Below, piece by piece: positions 37,386-47,025 of a DNA stretch of 64,000 bases. Every line of letters starts with the position of its first letter. Within the stretch, counting starts at the first letter, position 1. A model generated the notes under the pieces. That model made no database searches, was not told the DNA's origin, and saw only the letters and a program-made list of their open reading frames with translations. This DNA is from Endozoicomonas numazuensis (lineage in GTDB: Bacteria; Pseudomonadota; Gammaproteobacteria; Pseudomonadales; Endozoicomonadaceae). The stretch covers positions 351,845 to 415,844 of the forward strand of contig NZ_JOKH01000001.1 in the NCBI RefSeq assembly GCF_000722635.1, in the 5' to 3' direction. Both the position numbers and the translations under genes were made by a program.

Positions 37386-38852
37386 TTACAGTAGAGGACT
37401 TAATAATTGAAAAAGACTTTCCATGAATCGCTTAGTCACAGATCTTCGACTCCACTCAGATAAACGAACGCGTTCTGAGCTTTGCATGTATTGATCCAGC
37501 AACGTTGCCATGATCTGACCAAATGCTCTGTCATAGATAATCATGGTCACTTCATAATTAAGCCAGACACTACGCATATCCAGATTTACCGTACCAAAAA
37601 GAATGGTTGAACGATCCACCAGCACGCACTTGGTATGTAATAGTCCACCTTTGAATTGCAGTATTTTAACACCGGCATTCAACAGGTCTTCATAGTAGGA
37701 ACGACTGGCATAGTGCACCATTCTGGAGTCATTCCTGTGTGGCACCAATAGCTGAACATCGACGCCTCTCATGGCAGCCGACTTTAAAGCGGTCAGCAAT
37801 GCGTCATCGGGAACAAAATAGGGCGTAGAGATCAACAGCTCGTCGTTACTTTCATAGATAGCTGTGAGCAGAACCTGATGAAGCCTTTCCCTGTCTACCC
37901 CCGGACCGGATGGCAACACGTGAACATCCGCTCCGATATAACAGCTCAGATAAGAAGGAGTGAATTCGTAGGTGGCATTAAACGACGAATGCTTTTCACC
38001 CGTTTCAAGAGCTTTATCCCAATGAGCAATCACTGCCATGACATGAGCAGGTATTCCCTCAACCCTGACCATGGCATCCACCCATTGTCCGACATTTGCT
38101 CCCTGACGAAAGTGAACGGGATCAACCAGGTTAAAACTGCCACTCCAGGCAATCTCATCATCAATCACCAGAATCTTGCGATGGTTGCGAATATCTACCC
38201 GCTCAAATAACATCCTTATCAGACCCACCGGCATAGACTCTGTGACACTGATGCCTTCCAGACGAAATCGTCTTGCCCACTCGCCCCGAAGAAATTGACG
38301 ACTGCCCACTGCATCGAGTATCACCATACAATCGACACCACGTCGGGCGGCTCGAATCAGGGCTTCTGTCAGGACCTTTATTCGCCCTTGAGGCTCACAG
38401 ATATAGAACTCAAGTACAATACTGTGTTTGGCTCTCTCTATATCCTGTAGCAGTCCATGGAGAATCGTATCGGTTTCATGAAACAATTGAAGCTTGCTGC
38501 AGGGCAGAACTGGAATACCCAGAGTCTGCTCAGCCAGTTTATAGATACCGGTGTGAGGGGTGTTGGAGGGACACTCAACCTGCCTCTGGGTGATCACTCT
38601 GGATAGATGACTCGACCACTCTTCGTAATCAGGGTATAGATGCTCCAAACGCTTGAGCCTTCTGGACCCCAACCGCCTGGAACCAAAAAGAAGATAAAAG
38701 AAGAAACCAGCTACCGGTAGAATAAACAGCAATAAAATCCAGGCCAGAGTCACCCCTACCGGCCTGCGCTGCATAATGACGTGTATTCCAAAGGCGATGA
38801 TCAGGGCAAGATAGACCCCCCCGAACAATGCACTGAGCCAACTGCTGTCCAT
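37386..38852 (-). CDS. Cardiolipin synthase (phospholipase D family)
   Basis: 488 residues. Two N-terminal membrane helices (about 5-25 and 35-55) precede two phosphodiesterase HKD motifs: NHRKILVIDDEIAWSG (about 226) and LLHTKCVLVDRSTILFG (about 405). Catalyses condensation of two phosphatidylglycerols to cardiolipin. Length and topology match ClsA-type enzymes. It is monocistronic. Confidence 0.92.
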   Translation of the reverse strand: MDSSWLSALFGGVYLALIIAFGIHVIMQRRPVGVTLAWILLLFILPVAGFFFYLLFGSRRLGSRRLKRLEHLYPDYEEWSSHLSRVITQRQVECPSNTPHTGIYKLAEQTLGIPVLPCSKLQLFHETDTILHGLLQDIERAKHSIVLEFYICEPQGRIKVLTEALIRAARRGVDCMVILDAVGSRQFLRGEWARRFRLEGISVTESMPVGLIRMLFERVDIRNHRKILVIDDEIAWSGSFNLVDPVHFRQGANVGQWVDAMVRVEGIPAHVMAVIAHWDKALETGEKHSSFNATYEFTPSYLSCYIGADVHVLPSGPGVDRERLHQVLLTAIYESNDELLISTPYFVPDDALLTALKSAAMRGVDVQLLVPHRNDSRMVHYASRSYYEDLLNAGVKILQFKGGLLHTKCVLVDRSTILFGTVNLDMRSVWLNYEVTMIIYDRAFGQIMATLLDQYMQSSERVRLSEWSRRSVTKRFMESLFQLLSPLL

Positions 38853-38969
38853 TCAAACACTTGAGTGACGTTATTCTTGATTAAATCAGCCATGGGGCAG
38901 TAAGACTGACCACCCATGGCTACGGATAATGAATAATAACGCTAAACAGGGGAAAGCGCAGAAAAACGA

Positions 38970-39749
38970 TTAAAACAACAGGTAAGAGTACTCATCCCAC
39001 ATGAGCTTGCCGGTCATAACCAGAGAAATAACGACAATCATGGGACGAATGATCTGTTGCCCACGCTTTACGACCATTCTGGAACCGAGCCGGGCACCTA
39101 AAAACTGACCAATCAGCATGATCCCACCTACAGCCCATACGACCTGCCCACCCAGTATGAAGAACAACAGAGAAGCTACATTGCTGGTACAGTTCAGAAC
39201 TTTGGTGTGCGCCGTTGCCTTAGTCAGGGAGTAACCGAGGAGGCTGACAAAAGCAATGGCGAAGAAGGACCCTGTGCCAGGGCCAAAGAAACCATCATAA
39301 AAGCCCACGCCCAAAGCGGCTGTGCCAGCAAAAGCCGCCAGACTCATTCGGGCAGTCGTAGCCTTCTCATTTCGGGCACTGGGAGAAAGAATAAAATAAG
39401 CGGCAATACCCAATAACAGAAAAGGAATGATTTGCTTCAATACCGAAGCATCCATCATTTGAACCAGAACAGTACCGACGGCACTCCCAAAAAAGGTCAT
39501 TATGATGGCAAAGCGCATTTCCTTGAGATTTACCAGGCCCCTGCGGACAAAATAAACACTGGCAGAGAAAGTACCCCCTGTCCCCTGTAGCTTATTGGTC
39601 GCCAAAGCCTGTGCCGGCGAAAGCCCCACCGCCAAAAGGGCAGGCACTGTTATTAAGCCACCGCCTCCGGCAATAGAGTCGACAAAGCCAGCCAAAGCCG
39701 CCACAAAAAACAGCAAAATAGCCCAATCAAGGGTGAGCACAAAATCCAA
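38970..39749 (-). CDS. TSUP-family permease (TauE/SafE, YfcA-like)
   Basis: 259 residues, about eight membrane spans in two halves. The family repeats are GFVDSIAGGGGLITVPALL (about 22-40) and GVGFYDGFFGPGTGSFFAIAFV (about 152-170, quoted in part). Members export sulfite, sulfoacetate or other organosulfur anions; the substrate is unknown here. A single gene. Confidence 0.9.
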   Translation of the reverse strand: MDFVLTLDWAILLFFVAALAGFVDSIAGGGGLITVPALLAVGLSPAQALATNKLQGTGGTFSASVYFVRRGLVNLKEMRFAIIMTFFGSAVGTVLVQMMDASVLKQIIPFLLLGIAAYFILSPSARNEKATTARMSLAAFAGTAALGVGFYDGFFGPGTGSFFAIAFVSLLGYSLTKATAHTKVLNCTSNVASLLFFILGGQVVWAVGGIMLIGQFLGARLGSRMVVKRGQQIIRPMIVVISLVMTGKLMWDEYSYLLF

Positions 39750-40189
39750 AACAAACCTCAGATAACTGGAGTTTCAGGTCAGTAGACTATGGGTTACCCC
39801 AACTCATCTATCCATATATGCGCAGGTTTGAAGACAAATAAGTAACCCTGATCCACTTTCTCCAATGAAATAATCAGCAGCAATAAGCCCTCATAAAATC
39901 ATTGTCACGTTAAACCCTCAAAGTCACAACAATCACTTTTAGAAAGTGATCACTATGAATCTCTTTGATAACTGAACGGTATTTTTTGGGTTCGCCTCTG
40001 CACAACGAGGGAATTATCTTAATGTTTCGGGTCGTTGACCATCCGCAATTTCAACAGACGAAACTTTAGATTAAATTATCTCTTCGGTGGATATCAGTGG
40101 ACCTGGATAAATCAAACCTTCTTGATCAAAACAAGTCAGGCATCATCCGGAAAAAGAAAGGATTGTTATTTTCAATAGTATTGAAATAA
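39750..40189. other. Intergenic stretch before the tRNA cluster
   Basis: About 440 bp with no supported gene or repeat, somewhat AT-rich. Confidence 0.4.
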
Positions 40190-40222
40190 AAAAAAGCCCA
40201 ACTGAAATCAGTCGGGCTTTTT
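40190..40222 (-). terminator. Terminator of the tRNA operon
   Basis: A-rich flank, stem agccc-actga / tcagt-gggct and T-run flank; symmetric enough to work in both directions. It lies six bases beyond the last tRNA. Confidence 0.8.
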
Positions 40223-40227
40223 AATAA

Positions 40228-40302
40228 TGGCTGGGGTGGAGGGATTCGAACCCCCGCATGTCAGGATCAAAACCTGATGCCTTACCGCTTGGCGACACCC
40301 CA
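40228..40302 (-). tRNA. tRNA-Gln (anticodon TTG), copy 2
   Basis: 75 nt including encoded CCA. The T-arm ggttcgaatccc, the anticodon loop ttttgat (TTG) and acceptor tggggtg/caccccagccA pair as expected. Identical to the copy at 40478. Confidence 0.95.
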
Positions 40303-40324
40303 AACTCTTTTTTACGATATATGA

Positions 40325-40401
40325 TGGTAGCTAGGGGCAGATTCGAACTGCCGACCCCAGCATTATGAGTGCTGTGCTCTAACCAACTGAGCTACCTAGC
40401 C
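40325..40401 (-). tRNA. tRNA-Met (CAT, elongator), copy 2
   Basis: 77 nt with CCA. The acceptor ggctagg pairs with cctagct, the anticodon loop is ctcataa (CAT), and the D and T arms fold normally. The first base pair is intact, which argues against initiator tRNA. Confidence 0.94.
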
Positions 40402-40477
40402 ATCAATTTGGTTCGTCATTCTGTTGATTTATCCAGTCATTGTCAACCGGTTTAAATCATTAAGAAGTGACAGAAAA

Positions 40478-40552
40478 TGGCTGGGGTGGAGGGATTCGAA
40501 CCCCCGCATGTCAGGATCAAAACCTGATGCCTTACCGCTTGGCGACACCCCA
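40478..40552 (-). tRNA. tRNA-Gln (anticodon TTG), copy 1
   Basis: Same sequence as the copy at 40228. Anticodon TTG, CCA encoded. Confidence 0.95.
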
Positions 40553-40627
40553 GCTGCTGTCTCTTTGAGACGTTTTCGACATTACCATGTTACTGCATTG
40601 TGTCAATTGGCTGATTGACATTAAACA

Positions 40628-40704
40628 TGGTAGCTAGGGGCAGATTCGAACTGCCGACCCCAGCATTATGAGTGCTGTGCTCTAACCAACTGAGCTACCT
40701 AGCC
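40628..40704 (-). tRNA. tRNA-Met (CAT, elongator), copy 1
   Basis: Same sequence as the copy at 40325. It is the first gene of the four-tRNA operon in the direction of transcription. Confidence 0.94.
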
Positions 40705-40991
40705 GCCGAAAGATGGTGCGCATTTTCAGGATTTAACGCTGCTCTGTCAACTGTTTAGGCGGCTTTTTTAGGAACTTTCAGAAAACCCCTGGCCCTGTTT
40801 CGTATTTCTGCAGAGACAGACATCAAACTACGGATTAAAAGTCTTTTCGCTTTCACACCGCTGGTTGTTACTTCATTCATCAACCCCTGATAGATAAGAC
40901 CAATGTCTACAATGATTCAATGACCTTCTCCAGAACTTAATGGCCCGGCATTAATCCAATGTCCAGATTCAAGAATTTCACGGAGAAAAAA

Positions 40992-41553
40992 ATGACGTTT
41001 GAACATCACCCCTTAAAAAAGAGCGCCTCTTTATTGCCGCTCATGCTTCTATCAGCATCGAGCGCTTCTGCAGATCAGCATGAATGGGTTAGTAGTAGGT
41101 GATCAGGGTGAGCGAACGCTGGCAACAACGTAGCATCTTGAAAGGCGATGGGTATATAGCCTGAAGGCCCCCTACCCTCACAGCTCTTCTGAGGTTGCTG
41201 CAGTCATTGATCCACCACCGCCCTATGACGCTGGTACAGCAATCGCTGAAGCACCATCAGCGGCGTATGACACTGTAGAGCCCATTGTCCGCTTGTTAAC
41301 CGGACAGATAACCGACAGTGATACAAGTATTAATCTGAAAGAAACTCAGATCAGCACTGAAAAGTTCACATTTGAATGGACTTATGGCAGACAGGGACGC
41401 GCTCTTAAAGGTTACGCGGCAGCAAAACGCAGCATCCGAGAATCTGCAGAAGAATTAATCAGTACCAAGGGAGAACAACTCAGAGTGGCAGAAGAGTTTA
41501 AAGTTATGCAACTGCTTAACAGATATCAACAGGCTGAAGTCGCAGCCCGGTAA
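40992..41553 (+). pseudogene. Secreted protein gene broken by a truncated repeat
   Basis: From the ATG at 40992 the frame gives a signal peptide (ending SASSASADQHEW) and stops at a TGA supplied by the repeat. After the repeat, from about 41158, a different frame reads on without stop (about 131 codons) through EVAAVIDPPPPYDAG, then ISTEKFTFEWTYGRQGRALKG, to the stop at 41551. The two parts look like the start and the remainder of one exported protein separated by the 67-bp insertion 41091-41157, with possible loss of some bases. Function is unknown. Confidence 0.7.
41091..41157 (+). repeat. Truncated copy (right half) of the MITE also at 59947
   Basis: Its 67 bases are identical to 60020-60086, including the end agcatcttgaaaggcgatgg gtata. 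The left half and left inverted repeat are absent. It lies inside a secreted-protein gene. Confidence 0.85.
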
Positions 41554-41593
41554 ATGAAGTGGCTGCCTGATGGATTCAGGCAGCCTTCTGGAA

Positions 41594-42685
41594 TCAGACG
41601 TTGAAACGGAAGTGCATAACATCGCCATCTTTAACGATGTATTCTTTACCTTCCACTCTCAGACGACCCGCTTCCTTGGCACCCTGCTCACCGTTGTACT
41701 GAACAAACTCGTCGTAAGCGGTTACTTCTGCACGAATAAAGCCACGTTCAAAGTCAGTGTGAATCACGCCTGCAGCCTGAGGAGCCGTTGCACCGATTTT
41801 CACGGTCCAGGCACGAACCTCTTTGACGCCAGCAGTGAAGTAAGTCTGCAGCCCCAGAAGTTCATAACCACCACGAATAACACGATCCAGGCCCGGCTCT
41901 TCCATACCCAGGTCTGCCAGAAACTCATCGCGCTCTTCATCTTCCAGCTCAGCGATTTCAGCTTCCAGCTTATTGCAGACAGTAACGACGATAGAGCCTT
42001 CACTTTCGGCAATGCCACGGACAACGTCCAGATAGGGGTTATCTTCAAAACCATCTTCATCGACATTAGCGATGTACATAGTCGGCTTGGTCGTCAACAG
42101 ATGAAGTGTTTTAGCCAGCTTCTGCTCTTCATCATTCAGTTCCAGAGAACGAACCGGATGACCTTCTTCCAGATGAGGAACAATTTTCTCCAACAACGCT
42201 TTTTGAGCTTTGGCTTCCTTATCACCACTTTTAGCCACCCGGGCAACACGCTGTAACTGTTTTTCACAGCTTTCCAGATCAGCCAATGCCAGCTCAATAT
42301 TGATAATGCCGATATCTGCTTCAGGATCAATCTTGTTAGCGACATGGATCACATTGTCGTTTTCAAAGCAACGCACCACGTGGGCGATGGCATCCGTTTC
42401 ACGAATATTGGCCAGGAACTTGTTACCCAGCCCTTCACCCTTGGAAGCACCTTCTACCAGACCTGCAATATCGACAAATTCCATAGTAGTGGGCAATACA
42501 CGCTCAGGCTTGACGATATCAGCCAGCTTGTTCAGACGGGGATCAGGCATCGCCACCACACCCGAATTTGGTTCGATAGTACAGAAAGGGAAGTTTTCTG
42601 CATCAATCCCTGCCTTGGTCAAAGCATTGAACAGTGTTGACTTACCGACGTTGGGCAAACCAACGATGCCACATTTAAAGCCCAT
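41594..42685 (-). CDS. ychF: Ribosome-associated GTPase/ATPase YchF (Obg family)
   Basis: 363 residues, full length. G1 GLPNVGKST (about 9-17), G3 [17 protein letters not shown], and the NVDE near residue 200 that replaces NKxD and gives YchF its preference for ATP. The C-terminal TGS domain starts around [11 protein letters not shown] and ends [17 protein letters not shown]. It binds ribosomes and acts in stress responses. Usually next to pth; here the arsenosugar operon separates them. Confidence 0.96.
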   Translation of the reverse strand: MGFKCGIVGLPNVGKSTLFNALTKAGIDAENFPFCTIEPNSGVVAMPDPRLNKLADIVKPERVLPTTMEFVDIAGLVEGASKGEGLGNKFLANIRETDAIAHVVRCFENDNVIHVANKIDPEADIGIINIELALADLESCEKQLQRVARVAKSGDKEAKAQKALLEKIVPHLEEGHPVRSLELNDEEQKLAKTLHLLTTKPTMYIANVDEDGFEDNPYLDVVRGIAESEGSIVVTVCNKLEAEIAELEDEERDEFLADLGMEEPGLDRVIRGGYELLGLQTYFTAGVKEVRAWTVKIGATAPQAAGVIHTDFERGFIRAEVTAYDEFVQYNGEQGAKEAGRLRVEGKEYIVKDGDVMHFRFNV

Positions 42686-43000
42686 AAAAAGTTACCAGGG
42701 GAAATTCAAGAAAATTTGGGGGGGATTATAAAGCCCGACCTGTGTTGACACCAGCATTATGCCCGACTGCTCTCCCCGGGTTTATACCGACCCTAACCAC
42801 AACATCAGGATAACAGACCACATGTTGCCTCCTAGACAATCAGACACATAAGTTTGAGAAAAAGATTTTGCCAGAACGGAAAAGATGAAAAAATAACCAG
42901 CGTATGAATCCAAATAACGATTTCAGCAGTATAAGTATGCAATAGTGGGCCTGAATCTCTTTCACCCACTTATATCAGTCAAATAAAAAAAAGAAAAACC
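42686..43000. promoter_or_regulatory. Divergent control region between ychF and the arsenosugar operon
   Basis: 315 bp, AT-rich towards the operon. I see no clear ArsR site. The first operon gene starts after a run aaaaaaagaaaaacc, with no good ribosome site. Confidence 0.35.
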
Positions 43001-43705
43001 ATGGGCCAAGGACTTAGCCACACGACCAACACAACTCTGGTGTTAGTTTGCAAAAAACCCGCCTTACATCAAGGCAAACAGCGCCTTGCTGCCGACATAG
43101 GCGCCGAGCAAGCATTAGCTGTGGCTCAATTACTGCTGTCTTGTGCTCTGGAAGACCTTTCAGATTGGCCAGGCAAGATTGCCATCGCGCCCGCCCACCC
43201 AGAAGACGATCAATGGGCGAGTCAGCTTCTGAAACACAGAAACTGCCTGGTAGTCCCCCAGGGCTCAGGCAACCTCGGTGAGCGTCTGAACCACATCGAC
43301 AATGAACTGAGACTTCGGGGAAAAGAAAACCTCATCTATATAGGCAGTGACTCCCCCACCCTCAGTTTCAAACAGCTCTCAGACACAGCACAAAAACTCC
43401 AGACATACGACACAGTATTTAGCAAGGCCCGTGATGGCGGCGTCACCGTCATGGCTAACCGAACTCCCTGGCCTGACCTTTCAAAACTGCCATGGAGCAC
43501 TGATTCTCTGGGAGCGTCACTGACTGACCTCTGTCGTCAATCCCATTTATCCGTTGGATATGCCCCTTCTGGTCAGGATGTTGATCACCTGAAAGATTTG
43601 CTTGGGGCGCTTCCAGAACTGAACAGTGACGACAGACCTGCCCGTATAGCACTGACAAAACATATTAAAACTGTTTTCAAACAAGGAATAACCTCTCATG
43701 CATGA
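43001..43705 (+). CDS. TIGR04282-type (DUF2064) glycosyltransferase of arsenosugar synthesis
   Basis: 234 residues. The N-terminal nucleotidyl/glycosyl-transferase-like fold shows VLVCKKPALHQGKQRLAADIG (in part), VVPQGSGNLGERLNHID, then LIYIGSDSPTLSFKQL (the DSP-type metal site, about 108-123) and DGGVTVMA. This family is named in NCBI/TIGRFAM models for arsenosugar biosynthesis and is almost always near ArsM and radical SAM genes, as here. It overlaps ArsM by eight bases. Exact donor and acceptor are unknown. Confidence 0.82.
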   Translation: MGQGLSHTTNTTLVLVCKKPALHQGKQRLAADIGAEQALAVAQLLLSCALEDLSDWPGKIAIAPAHPEDDQWASQLLKHRNCLVVPQGSGNLGERLNHIDNELRLRGKENLIYIGSDSPTLSFKQLSDTAQKLQTYDTVFSKARDGGVTVMANRTPWPDLSKLPWSTDSLGASLTDLCRQSHLSVGYAPSGQDVDHLKDLLGALPELNSDDRPARIALTKHIKTVFKQGITSHA

Positions 43706-44750
43706 AGCGGTACAGGATTACTACGGCAAGACTCTTCAGGGCAGCGATGATCTCCAGACCAATGCCTGCTGCACAGATACAGCCATGCCACGCTACCTGA
43801 AAAGTACCCTCTCCAACATTCATGATGAGGTTCTGAGCCATTACTACGGCTGCGGGCTGGTCTACCCCGAACAACTGCAAGGCGCCAGAATACTCGACCT
43901 TGGTTCGGGGTCGGGTCGAGACTGCTATGCCCTGGCACAAATGGTAGGAGAAGAAGGTTATGTTGTAGGCGTCGATATGACGGACGAACAGCTCGCCATA
44001 GCCAACCGACATGTAGAATATCACCGGGAAAAGTTCGGCTATTCAAACGCCAATACCGAATTCCATAAAGGCTATATCGAAAAGCTGGATCAACTGGATC
44101 TTGAAGAAAACAGCTTTGACATGATCATTTCTAACTGCGTGATCAACCTTTCTCCGGACAAAGAAGCGGTATTGAGAGAAGCCTGGCGCCTGCTGAAACC
44201 AGGTGGCGAATTTTATTTCTCTGACGTCTATTCCGATCGCCGTATTCCCGCCGAACTGGTCGATGACCCTGTACTGTACGGGGAATGTCTGAGTGGAGCC
44301 CTTTACTGGAATGATTTTTTAAATCTGGCTAAAAAAGCCGGTTTCACCGACCCCAGACTGGTAGAAGACAAACCCATCACTATCAACAACAGTGAGATAG
44401 AAGCCAAAGTCGGCGACATTCAGTTTTTCTCTGCCACTTATCGACTGTTTAAACTGCCAGAGCTGGAAAGTCATTGCGAAGATTATGGGCAGGCTGTCAT
44501 CTATAAAGGCACGATTGATCACCATCCCAGCACATTCAATCTGGATGGGCACCATCCCATCACCAAAGGCAAGGTTTTCCCGGTTTGCGGTAACACCTGG
44601 AGAATGCTGCACGATACGAGATTCCGGGAACATTTTGAGTTTATTGGGGATTTCAGCACCCATTACGGCATTTTTGATGGCTGCGGAACCGCACTCCCCT
44701 TCTCTTCTTCCACCGATAAAAACACAGGAAGTGATGGATCATGCTGCTGA
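43698..44750 (+). CDS. arsM: Arsenite S-adenosylmethionine methyltransferase
   Basis: 350 residues. The SAM-binding fold begins ARILDLGSGSGRDCYALA (about 66-82) and VVGVDMTDEQL. Cysteines expected to bind As(III) are in NACCTD (about 24-25), SNCVINLS (about 152) and YGECLSG (about 196), the ArsM pattern. The C terminus ends in a Gly-Ser-CC tail. It converts arsenite stepwise to methylarsenicals, giving dimethylarsenite for the radical SAM step. Its stop overlaps the next start by ten bases. Confidence 0.93.
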   Translation: MHEAVQDYYGKTLQGSDDLQTNACCTDTAMPRYLKSTLSNIHDEVLSHYYGCGLVYPEQLQGARILDLGSGSGRDCYALAQMVGEEGYVVGVDMTDEQLAIANRHVEYHREKFGYSNANTEFHKGYIEKLDQLDLEENSFDMIISNCVINLSPDKEAVLREAWRLLKPGGEFYFSDVYSDRRIPAELVDDPVLYGECLSGALYWNDFLNLAKKAGFTDPRLVEDKPITINNSEIEAKVGDIQFFSATYRLFKLPELESHCEDYGQAVIYKGTIDHHPSTFNLDGHHPITKGKVFPVCGNTWRMLHDTRFREHFEFIGDFSTHYGIFDGCGTALPFSSSTDKNTGSDGSCC

Positions 44751-45670
44751 CAGGAGCGCCTGAGAGTAACAAAAGCCAGGACTGGCACTTAACGCCAGAT
44801 GGCAGCCCCAGAGGCTACATCAAGCCCCACCAACTAAAAGAGCTCTGGTTTCACACTGGAACCCGCTGCAATCTTTCCTGCAGCTTTTGCCTGGAAGGTT
44901 CGAGTCCGGCCAGCAAAAGGCTGGACGCCCCCAGTCTTAACGAAATAAAACCCTACATTGATGAAGCCCTTGAACTCGATGTAGAACAGTTCTCGTTTAC
45001 AGGTGGCGAACCTTTTGTCATTAAAGACATTATCCGGATTCTGGATTACGCCTCCCAACATCGTCCCTGCCTGGTTTTGACCAATGGCACAACGCCCATG
45101 ATCAAAAGGCTGGATGAGCTGGCTCAGTTGAGCAATAACCCATACCCCATTTCCCTGAGAGTCAGCCTGGATCATCCAAACGCTGAACAGCATGATGCAG
45201 GACGTGGTGAGGACAGTTTTGCTACCGCACTTTCCGGACTGAAACTACTGCATGAAAAGGGCTTTAACATCTCCGTTGCAAGACATATGGAGAAGGACGA
45301 AAACACGGCAATGATTGAACAGGCCTTCAGGGATCTGTTTGAACTGAATGGTTTGCCCGTCAATTTAAAACAGGTGGCCTTTCCCGACTTTCTGCCACCC
45401 GGTTCTTTACCGGATGTTCCCCATGTCAGCACAGATTGCATGACCCGCTACCAGACAGAAGAGAGTCGTCGTCAATTCATGTGTGCTTTTTCCAAAATGA
45501 TGGTCAAACAGAATGGGGAAATGCAGGTTTATGCCTGCACACTGGTGGATGACGATACCGAGTACAACCTGGGCAGTAATTTACGAACGAGCCTGAATAA
45601 AAGCATCAGCATGAAACACCACCGCTGCTACAGCTGTTTTGCTTTTGGCTCTTCATGCAGCGAGCTGTAA
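44741..45670 (+). CDS. Radical SAM protein, probable arsenosugar step (ArsS role)
   Basis: 309 residues. The 4Fe-4S motif is TRCNLSCSFCLEGSS (C-x3-C-x2-C, about 43-50), followed by the SAM-contact FTGGEP (about 87). In the C terminus Cys occur at FMCAFSK, VYACTL, and RCYSCFAFGSSCSEL, a pattern that could hold a second iron-sulfur cluster (SPASM-like). In cyanobacteria ArsS adds a 5'-deoxyadenosyl group to dimethylarsenite; position next to ArsM suggests the same job. The sequence does not look to me like the canonical ArsS family, so it may be a different subfamily. Confidence 0.8.
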   Translation: MLLTGAPESNKSQDWHLTPDGSPRGYIKPHQLKELWFHTGTRCNLSCSFCLEGSSPASKRLDAPSLNEIKPYIDEALELDVEQFSFTGGEPFVIKDIIRILDYASQHRPCLVLTNGTTPMIKRLDELAQLSNNPYPISLRVSLDHPNAEQHDAGRGEDSFATALSGLKLLHEKGFNISVARHMEKDENTAMIEQAFRDLFELNGLPVNLKQVAFPDFLPPGSLPDVPHVSTDCMTRYQTEESRRQFMCAFSKMMVKQNGEMQVYACTLVDDDTEYNLGSNLRTSLNKSISMKHHRCYSCFAFGSSCSEL

Positions 45671-45697
45671 TCATCCGTTTGATAAAAGGAATTTTTG

Positions 45698-46135
45698 ATG
45701 GATACCACCCGGATACTGTTTCTTTGCACGGGCAACTCCTGTCGCAGCCAGATGGCGGAAGGCTGGGCCAGACACATATTGCCTTCAGACTATGAAACCT
45801 TCTCAGCCGGTATTGAAGCCCATGGACTGAATCCTTCAGCGGTCAAGGTGATGCAGGAAGCCGGTATCGATATCAGCCGGCAGCAGTCACAAACTCTAAA
45901 TGACCTGGATCAGAAACAGTTCGATTTTATTATTACCGTGTGTGATCACGCCCATAAAACCTGTCCAACACCCGAACAGGGGCAGATCATCCTCAAACGT
46001 TTTGATGACCCTCCCCGACTGGCTGAGTCGGTAAAAACAGAAGAAGAATCATTAGCAATCTATCGTCGTGTAAGGGACGAGATCAGAGTCTGGGTGAATC
46101 AGCTTCCCAGTCAGATCCAACAGATGTCTAATTAA
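45698..46135 (+). CDS. arsC: Arsenate reductase, low-molecular-weight phosphatase type
   Basis: 145 residues from the ATG at 45698, with aaaagga seven bases upstream. The P-loop is LCTGNSCRSQMAEG (nucleophile Cys about residue 11), and two more cysteines in TVCDHAHKTCPT (about 83 and 90) give the three-cysteine relay of thioredoxin-coupled ArsC. It reduces arsenate to arsenite, supplying the substrate for ArsM. 27 bases separate it from genes on either side. Confidence 0.9.
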   Translation: MDTTRILFLCTGNSCRSQMAEGWARHILPSDYETFSAGIEAHGLNPSAVKVMQEAGIDISRQQSQTLNDLDQKQFDFIITVCDHAHKTCPTPEQGQIILKRFDDPPRLAESVKTEEESLAIYRRVRDEIRVWVNQLPSQIQQMSN

Positions 46136-46162
46136 TCAGAAGAACAATTATAAGGAAATCCA

Positions 46163-47023
46163 ATGCTGGCAGTGATTGGTGGAACAGGCATTTATAGCCT
46201 GGATGGACTTGAAGTATTAGATGAGCAGACGATTGAAACGCCCTTTGGCCCTCACTCAGGTCCAATAACGACAGGTCTCTTCAATCAACAGAAGCTGTTG
46301 TTTTTACCCCGACACGGGAGCGGCCATGAACTTCTGCCCCATGAAATCAATTACCGAGCCAATATCTGGGCGTTAAAAAGTCTGGGCGCTACCCGGATGA
46401 TAGGCCTTTCTGCGGTAGGCAGCCTGCAAGAGGAAATTGCGCCAGGAGAGTTATCTCTGGTCAGTCAGTACTTCGATTTCGTAAAAGGACATCGAGAAAA
46501 AAGCTTTTTTGGTCAGGGTCTGGTCGCTCATGTTTCCACCGCTCTGCCAAGCTGTGATCATCAGGCAAAACAACTTATTAATGCCGCCAATTCTGCTGAC
46601 ATTAGCTTACATCAGGAGAAAACCTATGCCTGTGTCGATGGACCCAGGCTAGGCAGTCGGGCAGAAAGCCTGTTCCTGAAAAATGCTGCTCAGTGCGATG
46701 TTGTGGGCATGACCAATGTACCTGAAGCCTTTCTCGCCCGAGAAGCTCAGCTTTGTTATACAACCATCGCGATTGCTACTGACTACGACTGCTGGAAGGA
46801 AGATCCTTCAGCTCATGCCACCGTTGAGCAGATCATTGCCAGATACGACAGAAGCCTGGCATTGTCCAAAGCGCTTTTAGGGCAGTATCTGAAACAGCAG
46901 GAAGAGACACCTCACGACAACACTCAATGCAACTGCAGGAATGCCTTGAAATCAGCGGTACTCTCTTCTGAGAACAACCTGAGTCAAGAGCAGAAAGCAT
47001 TGCTGGAAGTCCTTCAAAATTAA
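46163..47023 (+). CDS. MTA-phosphorylase-family enzyme (arsenosugar adenine removal)
   Basis: 286 residues. Motifs of the S-methyl-5'-thioadenosine/thioinosine phosphorylase family: VIGGTGIYSLDGLEVL, the phosphate-binding LPRHGSGHELLPHEINYRAN (about 50-70), VDGPRLGSRAE and VGMTNVPEAFLAREAQLCYTT (in part) with ATDYDCW. In this operon the natural substrate is likely the adenosylated dimethylarsenical, releasing adenine and a ribose-1-phosphate. The last 40 residues extend beyond the typical family end. Confidence 0.87.
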   Translation: MLAVIGGTGIYSLDGLEVLDEQTIETPFGPHSGPITTGLFNQQKLLFLPRHGSGHELLPHEINYRANIWALKSLGATRMIGLSAVGSLQEEIAPGELSLVSQYFDFVKGHREKSFFGQGLVAHVSTALPSCDHQAKQLINAANSADISLHQEKTYACVDGPRLGSRAESLFLKNAAQCDVVGMTNVPEAFLAREAQLCYTTIAIATDYDCWKEDPSAHATVEQIIARYDRSLALSKALLGQYLKQQEETPHDNTQCNCRNALKSAVLSSENNLSQEQKALLEVLQN

Positions 47024-47025
47024 CC

